Shown here in pieces: positions 43,879 to 52,973 of a stretch of DNA of 64,000 nt. A program made the translations under genes and the position numbers. The notes under the pieces are model-generated. The model was not told the origin of the DNA, made no database searches, and worked only from the letters and a program-made list of their open reading frames with translations. Source of the stretch: Pseudomonas wadenswilerensis (GTDB taxonomy: Bacteria > Pseudomonadota > Gammaproteobacteria > Pseudomonadales > Pseudomonadaceae); the NCBI RefSeq assembly GCF_900497695.1, contig NZ_UIDD01000007.1:496001-560000 (forward strand), written 5' to 3'. Position 1 is the stretch's first letter. Every line of letters starts with the position of its first letter.

Positions 43879-44270
43879 AACTCATCCCTCTCCAGATCAG
43901 TGGTGTCCTGCAGCAGCATCTGCAGCTTGCGCTGGATAATCTGCGCCTTGACCAGGTCCGCAGCCTCATAGGCGGCGTCCTTGAGCTCAGTTGTGTTGGG
44001 TGGCAGAAAGCGCCGGTACACCACCCGTTGCTCGTACTCGACCGTCACCAGGCTGCCCCAGCGCGGGTCGGGCCGTTCGCGTACCACCAGGTTGAAATCC
44101 AGGCGGCTGGTGGCACGCAGCCGCTCGGCGAAGCTGTAATAGAAGTCGTGGCCGATGTGCGAAATGGTGTTGTCGACGATAAAGCCCATCATCTCGTCCT
44201 CGGCGCCGCCCCTGGCGCTGCCGGCCAGCAGCACCAGGGCCAGGGCCAAGGCACTCAGGCGGCGGTTCAT
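43875..44270 (-). CDS. csgE: Curli assembly chaperone CsgE (CsmE)
   Basis: A 131-residue exported protein with signal peptide MNRRLSALALALVLLAGSARGG. The family motif GFIVDNTISHIGHDFYYSFAERL and ERPDPRWGSLVTVEYEQRVVYRRFLPP match CsgE, the periplasmic adapter that caps CsgG. The ATG at 44270 overlaps the stop of the upstream pseudopilin by four bases. It is in the order E-F-G on the transcript. Confidence 0.93.
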   Translation of the reverse strand: MNRRLSALALALVLLAGSARGGAEDEMMGFIVDNTISHIGHDFYYSFAERLRATSRLDFNLVVRERPDPRWGSLVTVEYEQRVVYRRFLPPNTTELKDAAYEAADLVKAQIIQRKLQMLLQDTTDLERDEL

Positions 44271-44797
44271 TGCCCGGCTCCCTGGGCCAGGCCCTTGCGT
44301 GCGCCGGCGGCGGTCTCGGCAAAGGCCTTCTCGGCAACGAACTGCCAGTCGCTGTAGTGCTCCAGGCCCTCGAACTCCGACCACTGGGCGGCAAAGCCGG
44401 TTTGCTTGAGCGGCATGGCCTGTGAGCGGCTGTAGACGCCGGTGATGCGCCCGTCGATCGAACGCAGCAGGCCCCAGTCGTCGCTGACGGTGATCGGGTC
44501 CAGGTACAGCCTGCGCAAGTGCCGCTTAGGCTCGGGATAGCGGGCATCTTCCAGCAGTTCCTCAAGGCTCTGCGGGTACTGGGCCAGGCCCGGGGAACTG
44601 CGAAAGTAGCTGCGCAGGGCCTGGGCATACTGGCCGCCGACCCATAGCAGCTCGCGTTCGCGCTCGCGCTGGGCGACGGTCGACCACAGCGTGCCGGTGG
44701 CCGCCAGGGCCATGCCGGTGACGGCGATCAGCAGCAGCACGCCCAGGTAGGTGAAGCCTGCCTGCCCGGCATTACCACTCGGCATAAAGGCTGCCAT
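44267..44797 (-). CDS. Pseudopilin-like protein (XcmX type)
   Basis: A 176-residue protein with an N-terminal type IV pilin-like helix (GFTYLGVLLLIAVTGMALAATGTLW), where the mature N-terminal Phe follows Gly but the usual Glu at +5 is replaced by Gly. The rest is polar, with LLWVGGQYAQALRSYFRSSPG, LEELLEDARYPEPKRHLRRLYLDPIT and DWGLLRSIDGRITGVYS. It lies between two pseudopilin genes and csgE, exactly where P. putida GB-1 xcmX is described. It overlaps its neighbours by 26 and 4 bases. A role as minor pseudopilin in export of the manganese-oxidising factor is inferred from that homology. Confidence 0.8.
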   Translation of the reverse strand: MAAFMPSGNAGQAGFTYLGVLLLIAVTGMALAATGTLWSTVAQRERERELLWVGGQYAQALRSYFRSSPGLAQYPQSLEELLEDARYPEPKRHLRRLYLDPITVSDDWGLLRSIDGRITGVYSRSQAMPLKQTGFAAQWSEFEGLEHYSDWQFVAEKAFAETAAGARKGLAQGAGQ

Positions 44798-45149
44798 CAC
44801 GGGCCCTCCCGGTTGAACCGCTCTTGATGTCGGCGACGGAACCGGCAACGCCTTCGGGCGGCGCCACCACCTGCCAGAGGTCGCGGCGTTCGGTGATCGG
44901 GTCCAGCGGTGCGCTGCGCAGGTAGCGTTGCTCCACCAACTGTTCAAGCGACTCGGGGTAGCGGCCGGAGTCGCCGTAGTAGTGGTCCAGCGCCTCGCGC
45001 ATCACCGCCAGGCTCTGGCGCAGGGTGGTCTCGCGCGAGGTTTCGAGGCTGTTGAAGTAGCGCGGCATGGCGATGGTCATCAGGGTGGCGATGATCGCCA
45101 TCACCACCAGCAACTCGATCAAGGTAAAGCCCTGGCTGCGTTTCATCAT
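44772..45149 (-). CDS. GspG-like pseudopilin (XcmT type)
   Basis: A 125-residue class III prepilin. The leader MMKRSQG is followed by FTLIELLVVMAIIATLMTIAMP, with Glu at +5, processed by a PilD/XcpA prepilin peptidase coded elsewhere. The C-terminal part has the GspG-like pattern LRQSLAVMREALDHYYGDSGRYPESLEQLVEQRYLR. Two adjacent ATG codons (45149, 45146) are possible starts. It overlaps the next gene by 26 bases and lies two bases downstream of the upstream pseudopilin stop. Confidence 0.88.
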   Translation of the reverse strand: MMKRSQGFTLIELLVVMAIIATLMTIAMPRYFNSLETSRETTLRQSLAVMREALDHYYGDSGRYPESLEQLVEQRYLRSAPLDPITERRDLWQVVAPPEGVAGSVADIKSGSTGRARDGSLYAEW

Positions 45150-45151
45150 GC

Positions 45152-45628
45152 TCACCACTGCCCGTAGGCGATGCCGTTGAGGCCCTTGCCACGGGCCCTG
45201 GAATACACGTCGAAAACATCCTGGCCGTCGCGCGGGTTCTGCGCCGAGCTGTCGTAGGCGCGTAGCCCCCAGCCGCCCTGCTCATCGTCCTTGCGCGCTG
45301 CTACCAGCGGGTCCTGGGGAATCCGGCGCAGGAAGTAGAACTTCGCACCTTTGGCGCTACGCACATCGCGCACGCCATCGACCAGTACCTGCAGGTTCGG
45401 CGGATAGCCGCTGGCATCGAGGGATTTCTCGATGTAGCCGGCGTCGAAGGCACGCTTGTAGGCATCGATGGCATCGCGCAGCTGGTACAGCGCGGTGCGC
45501 AGCGCCTGCTCCTTGTTGCGCCGCACCAGGGTCTCGGTCAGCGGCGCGGCAATCGAGGCCAGCAACCCGAGCAGCGCCAGGGTCAGCATCACTTCGATCA
45601 GGCTGAAACCTGCCATCGGCCGTTTCAT
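45152..45628 (-). CDS. GspG/H-like pseudopilin (XcmT type)
   Basis: A 158-residue class III prepilin with leader MKRPMAG and hydrophobic helix FSLIEVMLTLALLGLLASIAAP, Glu at +5. The body follows the GspG plan (LRDAIDAYKRAFDAGYIEKSL, SGYPPNLQVLVDGV, YFLRRIPQDPL, YDSSAQNPRDGQDVFDVYS). It follows the secretin gene by three bases. With its neighbour it would form the pseudopilus tip or body that drives substrate through the secretin. Confidence 0.88.
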   Translation of the reverse strand: MKRPMAGFSLIEVMLTLALLGLLASIAAPLTETLVRRNKEQALRTALYQLRDAIDAYKRAFDAGYIEKSLDASGYPPNLQVLVDGVRDVRSAKGAKFYFLRRIPQDPLVAARKDDEQGGWGLRAYDSSAQNPRDGQDVFDVYSRARGKGLNGIAYGQW

Positions 45629-45631
45629 GAT

Positions 45632-47455
45632 TCAGGGCCTCACCGCGCCAGGTACCGCCACCAGCGTCTGTTCGTCCTCCACCTCGACGCTGCGGTTGAG
45701 GTTGCGGATCTGCATGCTGGTTTCGGTACCGGTGGCAAATTCCATGTCCGACGGGCTCTGGTACGGCAGGTTGCGGATGATTCGCGGGGTGATCGACAGC
45801 ACCAGCTCCGACTGGCTGTTGTCGCTGCGGTTGCTGCCGAACAGCCGGCCCAGGCCGGGAATGTCGCCAAGGCCGGGGATCTTGTTGCCGCTGGCGCCCT
45901 GGTCGTTACGCACCAGGCCCGCCAGTACCTGGGTTTCGCCGTCGTGCAGGCGCAGGCTGGTCTGGGCGTTGCGGGTGTCGACCTGGACCGGGATGGTGCC
46001 CTGGCGGGTCGGCTCCAGCGGCTTGGCGTTGCTGACTTCCAGGGCCACCTTGATCGCCACTTCGTTGTTCAGGTGCACCACCGGGGTCACTTCGAGCTTG
46101 AGGCCGACATCCAGGTAGGTGACGCTTTCGGTGATCACCGGGCCCTGGGTCGAGGGCACCGAGGTGGCACTGATGATCGGTACCCGCTGGCCGATGTGGA
46201 TGCGCGCCTGCTCACGGTTGCTGACGCGGATCACCGGGCTTGCCAGGGTGTTGATGTCGTTGTCCTGGGCATTGATCTTGGCTTGCGGTGCCGGCGCGAT
46301 GCTGATGCGCGAGGAGTTGATGCCGCGCAGCTGGTCGAGAATGCCCACCGGGTTGCCGTCGGCGTTGAGCAAGCCGAAGGTGTTGGGCCATTGCAGGCCG
46401 AGCTCGAGGATCCGCGAGCGGGCCACTTCCATCACCTGCACTTCCAGCACCACTTCCGGGTTGGACTGATCCTGGGACTGCAACAGTTTCTCGGCCATGC
46501 GCACGGCATCGGGGGTGTCGCGCATGGTCAGGGTATTGAGGCGCTCGTCGACGAATACGTCGCGGGTCTTGAGCATGGTCTTGACCAGGTTCAGTGCAGT
46601 GTTGGAATCGATGCTGGTCAGGTAGAAGGTACGCATCACCAGTTCCTGGTAATCCTTGGTCTTCTGTGGCGAGTCCGGGTAGATCAGCAGGGTGTTGTCG
46701 TTCACCACCTTCTGGTGCAACTGGTTCTGCTCCAGCAGCAGGGCCACGGCGTCTTCGATACGCACGTCACGGACGAAGATGGTTGCCTTCATGTCCGGGC
46801 GCAGGTCCTTGTCGAAGATGAAGTTCAGCCCCGCCACCTGCGACAGCACCTCGAAGATGGTCTTCAGGTTGGCGTCGCGAAATTCCAGGGTCACCGGCCG
46901 TTCGAGCTTGCTGCGCAGTTGTGGGTTGGGCCGGGCGGTGCGGCTTTGCACCAGCTCGATGTCCTTGCGCAGGGCCAGGCCGCCTTCGTTCTGCGGGTCG
47001 AGCAGCAGCACTTCGCGCATGTGCCGCTCGGCGCCGAACAGATCGCCCCCACGCAGCGCCGCCTGGCCCAGGGCGATGCGCTCGCCAAGATTGCGCATCT
47101 GTTCGATCTGGCGTACCGCATCCAGGGCCCGGCGGTTGTTCGGCTCCAGCGTCAGCACCCGGCCGTAGCCGCTGCGCGCACCGCCGAAATCATGGCGGCT
47201 GCGGTCGCTGTCGGCCTGGGTCAGCAGCGCTTCGATTGCCTGGCGCCGGCCCTGGATCAGGGCGATGTTCAGCTCGGTGTCGCGCGGGTGTTGCTTGAGC
47301 GCTTCTTCGAGCTGAGCGATCCCGGCCTCATATTGCCCTTCACCGATCAGGGCCTGGGCGTCCTTGCGCACACCGGCGGTGCCGCAACCGGCCAGGGCGA
47401 CACACAGGGCAAGCATCAGGTACGGCGCTTTGTGGCTGAGCCTTGGCAAATTCAT
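45632..47455 (-). CDS. Secretin (GspD/PilQ family) lipoprotein with TPR-like N-terminus
   Basis: A 607-residue outer-membrane secretin. A lipobox (VALAGCGTAG) gives a lipid anchor. Residues about 30-150 form TPR-like helices (EGQYEAGIAQLEEALKQHPRDTE). N-domains (LEFRDANLKTIFEVLSQVAGLNFIFDKDL) and the secretin barrel (PVIRVSNREQARIHIGQRVPI, VGLKLEVTPVVHLNNEVAIKVALEVS, TSLRLHDGETQVLAGLVRND, IPGLGDIPGLGRLFG) follow. It is distinct from the main Xcp secretin in having fused TPR repeats, which recalls Tfp pilotin functions. It is coupled to the preceding gene by a four-base overlap. Confidence 0.92.
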   Translation of the reverse strand: MNLPRLSHKAPYLMLALCVALAGCGTAGVRKDAQALIGEGQYEAGIAQLEEALKQHPRDTELNIALIQGRRQAIEALLTQADSDRSRHDFGGARSGYGRVLTLEPNNRRALDAVRQIEQMRNLGERIALGQAALRGGDLFGAERHMREVLLLDPQNEGGLALRKDIELVQSRTARPNPQLRSKLERPVTLEFRDANLKTIFEVLSQVAGLNFIFDKDLRPDMKATIFVRDVRIEDAVALLLEQNQLHQKVVNDNTLLIYPDSPQKTKDYQELVMRTFYLTSIDSNTALNLVKTMLKTRDVFVDERLNTLTMRDTPDAVRMAEKLLQSQDQSNPEVVLEVQVMEVARSRILELGLQWPNTFGLLNADGNPVGILDQLRGINSSRISIAPAPQAKINAQDNDINTLASPVIRVSNREQARIHIGQRVPIISATSVPSTQGPVITESVTYLDVGLKLEVTPVVHLNNEVAIKVALEVSNAKPLEPTRQGTIPVQVDTRNAQTSLRLHDGETQVLAGLVRNDQGASGNKIPGLGDIPGLGRLFGSNRSDNSQSELVLSITPRIIRNLPYQSPSDMEFATGTETSMQIRNLNRSVEVEDEQTLVAVPGAVRP

Positions 47456-47955
47456 GGTGCGCTCCCTACAGACAAAGTCTGGGACAGGTGCAACGGCAGG
47501 TAGACCAGGCTCAGCTCCGTGGCGGAGATCTGCTCGATCCGGTAGGTGTCATCGATCACGTCGCCGCGACGCACGACGTAGAGTTTTTCGCCGCTTTGCA
47601 GGAACACCTGCTGATCGTCGCGATCATCCAGGCGGCCAACGAACTGGAATGGCAGGGCTGGCACGGCAGGCGCCAAGGCCACCGGGGCCATGGCGACGGG
47701 TTGCTCGGTGACCGTGGTCATCTGCACCGCCGGCTTCCAGCTTTTGCTCGGGAACAGGTCGCGAGGCTTGAGGGCTGCGGGTTTGGCGTCTTTCTGCGCC
47801 AGCGCTGTCTCGGTTGCTACGGCCTTGCTGGTAACGACAATACCTGCCTCGCCGTCTTCAGCCGCCTCTTCGAAGAAGTACCCTGGCCCCCAGGCCAGCA
47901 CCGCGGCGGTGCCGAGAAAAACCAGCCAGGCCAGGCTGCGTTGAGTGTTCATCAT
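47452..47955 (-). CDS. GspC/PilP-like inner-membrane protein
   Basis: A 167-residue protein with a single N-terminal membrane anchor (SLAWLVFLGTAAVLAWGPGYFF), a linker rich in Ala and Lys, and a C-terminal small beta domain (PFQFVGRLDDRDDQQVFLQSGEKLYVVRRGDVIDDTYRIEQIS) of the PilP/GspC homology-region fold. That domain normally touches the secretin N-domain and links inner and outer membrane parts. Overlaps both neighbours by four bases. Confidence 0.8.
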   Translation of the reverse strand: MMNTQRSLAWLVFLGTAAVLAWGPGYFFEEAAEDGEAGIVVTSKAVATETALAQKDAKPAALKPRDLFPSKSWKPAVQMTTVTEQPVAMAPVALAPAVPALPFQFVGRLDDRDDQQVFLQSGEKLYVVRRGDVIDDTYRIEQISATELSLVYLPLHLSQTLSVGSAP

Positions 47956-48500
47956 GACCTCGACAGGTAAAGGGTCATACGCAGGCGCCCGGTCAATTCG
48001 CGGTCGCCGATCTTCTTGCGTTGCAGGTCGATGTCTTCCAGCACCAGCGCCGGCAGCTGGCCGAGCAAGGCATGCACGTAGCGGCGGATCTGCGGGTAGC
48101 TGCCGCGCACCGGCAGGAGGATCTGGTAACGCGCCAGCTGGGTCTTGGGGTCGACACCCAGGGCGTACTCGCCGCGGGCCAGGGTGATCTGCTCGGCCTT
48201 GGCCAGGGCGTAGATGCGGTCGATGGCCACGGTGGCCTGGGGCTGGGCCGGCAGCTGCTTGTGGAAATCTTCCAGCTCGTGCTGTGGCACCTGCGGCAGC
48301 TTCCGCGTGCCCTGCTTGAACTGCGCGACCTGCGCCAGGGCCTGATCGCGTTGTTGCTCCAGCTGTTGCAGCTGTTGCCATTGCGCCAGCAGCACGGTGA
48401 CGCCGTACAGCAGCGCCAGGGCCAGCAGCCCGGCACCGGCCAGGCCGACTACACCGAGCTGGCGGGCGCGTTCATGCAGGATCAGGCTAGGGATGCGCAT
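47952..48500 (-). CDS. PilO/GspM-like inner-membrane protein
   Basis: A 182-residue protein with one transmembrane helix (LGVVGLAGAGLLALALLYGVTVLLA), a coiled coil (QLQQLEQQRDQALAQVAQFKQGTRK) and a ferredoxin-like C-terminus (VDPKTQLARYQILLPVRGSYPQIRRYVHALLGQLPALVLEDIDLQRK) that matches PilO/GspM. It would build the inner-membrane alignment complex with the neighbouring PilN- and PilM-like proteins. Confidence 0.82.
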   Translation of the reverse strand: MRIPSLILHERARQLGVVGLAGAGLLALALLYGVTVLLAQWQQLQQLEQQRDQALAQVAQFKQGTRKLPQVPQHELEDFHKQLPAQPQATVAIDRIYALAKAEQITLARGEYALGVDPKTQLARYQILLPVRGSYPQIRRYVHALLGQLPALVLEDIDLQRKKIGDRELTGRLRMTLYLSRS

Positions 48501-49029
48501 TGCCGTTCTCCCAGATGGCCGACAGGTTGAACTGCACCGGATGCTCGGCCTGCTTGGCGATGATTTCGTGGTTGAGCAGCGACACATCGCGCAGCTCGGC
48601 ACTGGCTTCCAGGCGCTTGTGGAAGGCCAGCATGGCTTCCAGGTCGCGGGCCTCGGCGCTGATGCGCAGCTGGCCCTTGCGCGCGTCGGGGGTCAGGGTG
48701 AGCAAGGCGATGTCGTCTTGCGGCAGACCTTCGAGCATGCCGAACAGCCGCTCCCAAGGCCGTTGCAGTTGCTGCGAGACGCTACGCATCTGCGCCAGTT
48801 TCTCGGCCTGCTCGCGGCTTTGCGCGGCATTGAGCGGTTGCCCGGCCTGCGGACGTTTACCCAGTTGGCGGTCGAGCTGTTCGAGGTGCTGCTCAAGGTC
48901 GGCCTGTTGTTGATCGAGGCCGTGCTGCAGTAGCACGGCGCCGAGCAGCAGGCTCAGCCCACAAGCCAACAGCACCCAGGCTGGCAGGCCGGTGCGAGCG
49001 GGCTGCAAATCCAGCATCAGGCGGCGCAT
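48487..49029 (-). CDS. PilN/GspL C-terminal-like inner-membrane protein
   Basis: A 180-residue protein with one N-terminal membrane helix (WVLLACGLSLLLGAVLLQHGL), a coiled coil and a C-terminal ferredoxin-like domain (IALLTLTPDARKGQLRISAEARDLEAMLAFHKRLEAS). This fits PilN, or the periplasmic part of GspL. It begins one base after the PilM-like stop and overlaps the PilO-like gene by 14 bases. Confidence 0.82.
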   Translation of the reverse strand: MRRLMLDLQPARTGLPAWVLLACGLSLLLGAVLLQHGLDQQQADLEQHLEQLDRQLGKRPQAGQPLNAAQSREQAEKLAQMRSVSQQLQRPWERLFGMLEGLPQDDIALLTLTPDARKGQLRISAEARDLEAMLAFHKRLEASAELRDVSLLNHEIIAKQAEHPVQFNLSAIWENGNAHP

Positions 49030-49030
49030 C

Positions 49031-49808
49031 TCAGGCCACCGCCCGGGACATGCTGCACAGCACGTCGCGTACCGCTAACGGGGTGGGCGCCAGCTCGCAC
49101 AGCTGCACACCCTGCAGCGCTGGCGGTTGTTCCAGGCGACCGGGCGCATGCAGGTACACCGGCAACTGCCCTTGGCCCTGGTGCAGCTCGGCCTGGCGGG
49201 CAATCAAGGCGTGCAGGGCCTGGTCGCTGTCAGCACAGCCCTGGGCGCTGACCTGTTGCCAGGCGCCGTTCTGTGCCAGCAGGCAGACACTGCGTTGCGG
49301 CTCGGCCAGGACGAAGAGAAAGTCGCCCTGCCCCAGTTGCTCGGCAAAGTGGTTATAGGCCGCCATCAGGTAAGGCCGTGCCGAGCGCAGGCGCAGCCCC
49401 AGGCTGCGGCACAGGGCATCGAGCTGATCGAGCAAGCCTTGCGGCGTAACGCTGGCGATGCGCGGGCAACCGGCGGCTTCGGGCGAGACGACGATGCGCC
49501 AGCCTTCCAGGCTCTGCCCGTAATGCGCCTCGAAACAGGCGCGGGCGTACTGCTGGAGCTCGTCCGGACGGCTGATGGCGGCGCTCCAGGGCACCAGGCA
49601 GAAGCGGCTGTACTGGGCCGAGAGCAACACTTGCAACTGTGCGCCTTTGCACGGTTGTTCAGCCAGCAGGTGCTGCAGCGACTCCAGTGCAACCGCCCAG
49701 ACCTGGCTGCGTTCGGCGCTAAAGTCCAGGCTGCCGAGCCACTGTTGCCGGGTGCCCTGGCGTTGGCCCAAACCCACACCTTGGGCGCCGAGCACGGCGA
49801 TAAAGCGA

Positions 49809-49828
<20 letters not shown>
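49031..49828 (-). CDS. PilM/GspL-like actin-fold cytoplasmic protein
   Basis: A 265-residue, membrane-free protein. GTG (49828) is the likely start because GGAGG lies eight bases before it, inside the end of the ATPase gene; a longer frame to 49861 is less likely. Weak PilM/GspL cytoplasmic-domain features are visible (RFIAVLGAQGVGLG, QVWAVALESLQHLL, FLFVLAEPQRSVCLLAQNG). It would link the ATPase to the PilN/PilO-like membrane proteins. It overlaps the ATPase gene by 20 bases. Confidence 0.75.
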
Positions 49829-51509
<1,681 letters not shown>

Positions 51510-51562
51510 GGCTTGCTCTCCAACGCGGGGCGCGGAGAGCCTGGTTCAGCCCTGCTCGCGCG

Positions 51563-52096
51563 TCATTCCCCGGTGAGCAGCTGGTCGTCGTCGGGCCCCG
51601 GCGGCCGTGCGCCATTACGTCGGCGATCGGCCAGGACCCAGCTACCGTCGAACAGCTGCAGGGGGAAACTCTCACTCCTGCTTTGGCGTCGTTCGACGAA
51701 CCCTGTGTCCGTGTCGGCTACGCGTCGGTTTTCTCGCTTGATGCCCATCAGGTCGAGGACTGCGCGGGCCAGTTCCGCCAGGGGAAACGGCTTGAACAGG
51801 ATATGACTGACACCCAGTTGGCCGGCCCGCTCACGGACCTCGGCGGTCGGGTGGGCGGTGATCAGCACGAAATGACAGTCCCTGCGTTTGCGCACAGCGT
51901 CCAGAACCTGAAAACCCTCCATATCGGGCAAGCGATAATCCAGCACGATCACGTCAGGGGTGGTGCGCTCGGCCAGGCCGATGGCACTTGCTCCGTCGTG
52001 GGCAACATGGACGTTCAGGCCTTGGGCTTCCAGGTACGCCTGGATATTGCCGGCAAGGGTCTGTTCGTCATCGACTACCAATACTGTGTTCACCAA
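51563..52096 (-). CDS. Receiver-domain response regulator without DNA-binding domain
   Basis: A 177-residue CheY-like protein. The receiver (residues 1-122) contains the acidic pair DDE, the phospho-acceptor Asp in VIVLDYRLPDMEG and the conserved Lys in LFKPFPLAEL. The 55-residue tail is polar and has no helix-turn-helix. It is first in the secretion operon, preceded by a sigma54-type promoter. It probably modulates assembly by binding another protein; the sensor kinase is not in the window. Confidence 0.88.
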   Translation of the reverse strand: MVNTVLVVDDEQTLAGNIQAYLEAQGLNVHVAHDGASAIGLAERTTPDVIVLDYRLPDMEGFQVLDAVRKRRDCHFVLITAHPTAEVRERAGQLGVSHILFKPFPLAELARAVLDLMGIKRENRRVADTDTGFVERRQSRSESFPLQLFDGSWVLADRRRNGARPPGPDDDQLLTGE

Positions 52097-52165
52097 GGTC
52101 CACTCCCTGAAGCATTGCTGACCCGGTTTCCCGACCCGGCAGAAGTGCGGCCTTGTAGAGGCTTA

Positions 52166-52181
52166 CGCATGCTTCGTGCCA
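52166..52181 (-). promoter_or_regulatory. Probable sigma54 promoter of the secretion operon
   Basis: The minus strand reads TGGCACGAAGCATGCG, with a perfect -24 TGGCACG and GC at the correct ten-base spacing after GG; two -12 bases deviate. The predicted transcript start is about 59 bases before the response-regulator ATG. Palindromic CCCCAAT sites lie 75-130 bases upstream. Confidence 0.7.
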
Positions 52182-52256
52182 GGCGTGATACCGCGCAAAT
52201 CGCTGTGCTATGTCGTTGATTCTGTAAGCATAGACGCAAACGGGCGCTAGCCCCTT

Positions 52257-52312
52257 CCCCAATCCCGGGGGGTAGATGGCGTTTTGCCCCTTGGCCTGCC
52301 CCAACATTGGGG
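52257..52312. promoter_or_regulatory. Palindromic CCCCAAT enhancer-like sites before the secretion operon
   Basis: CCCCAATCCCGGGG (52257-52270) and CCCCAACATTGGGG (52299-52312; arms CCCCAA/TTGGGG) lie upstream of the -24/-12 promoter, at distances usual for sigma54 enhancer-binding proteins. Similar elements occur before the multicopper oxidase gene. Confidence 0.55.
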
Positions 52313-52325
52313 GGCGGCCTGGCGC

Positions 52326-52973
52326 TCAGTCGATACGCTGCAGTTGGCCGCTGTCGCGCAGGCGTTGCAACAACGCCTGACGCGCCTGCGCCTGCAGCTG
52401 ATCGATAAGAAGGGTTTTAGCCAGTGCAAGTCCCTGCTCGCGTTGGACAGGGCCTTGCTGGCTTTGGTTCTGCGCGCCGGCAAAGGTTTTGCCATTGGCC
52501 GCATAGAAGGCCAGGACCTGAGCCTGGCTGGGCTCTGGCACGCGGCTGGCGGCAAGGAACACCTGCTGCGCCGCCAGCTCCTGACGGGTATAGGCGGCAA
52601 AGCTCTGTACATCGAAGCCGGCTTCGGCCAGGCGCCGTTCGAACACTTCATTTGAGCCGAAGGCCTGGCGCAGGTGGCCGATACGCGCCTGGACTTCGTC
52701 ATTGCTGACCGTCACGCCCTGGCGCTGGGCTTCCTGCCACAGCAGCTCGCGGTCGATCAGGTCGTTCAGCGCCTGTTCGCGCAGGCGTTTGTACACGCTG
52801 GGGTTGCGGATGCTGGTCAGCGCCCTGCCCTGGTCTTGCAGGTATTCGGCAAAATAGCGCTCCAGGCGCAGCTGGCTGATTTCCACGCCGTTGACCCGCG
52901 CCGCGGGCGGAGCGTCTGCGGCGTGCAGCGAAAGGGCCAACAGGCACAGCAGCAACGGCATCAGGCGGTTCAT
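52326..52973 (-). CDS. SurA N-terminal-like periplasmic chaperone
   Basis: A 215-residue exported protein (signal to about residue 18). VNGVEISQLRLERYFAEYLQDQG, LREQALNDLIDRELLWQEAQRQGVTVSNDEVQARI and FxAYTRQELAAQQVF match the SurA N-terminal chaperone domain; no parvulin prolyl-isomerase domain follows. It would assist folding of the large exported copper protein. Four-base overlap with the upstream gene, so cotranscribed. A folding-helper gene (mofB) was described in the Leptothrix mof operon, from memory. Confidence 0.85.
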   Translation of the reverse strand: MNRLMPLLLCLLALSLHAADAPPAARVNGVEISQLRLERYFAEYLQDQGRALTSIRNPSVYKRLREQALNDLIDRELLWQEAQRQGVTVSNDEVQARIGHLRQAFGSNEVFERRLAEAGFDVQSFAAYTRQELAAQQVFLAASRVPEPSQAQVLAFYAANGKTFAGAQNQSQQGPVQREQGLALAKTLLIDQLQAQARQALLQRLRDSGQLQRID

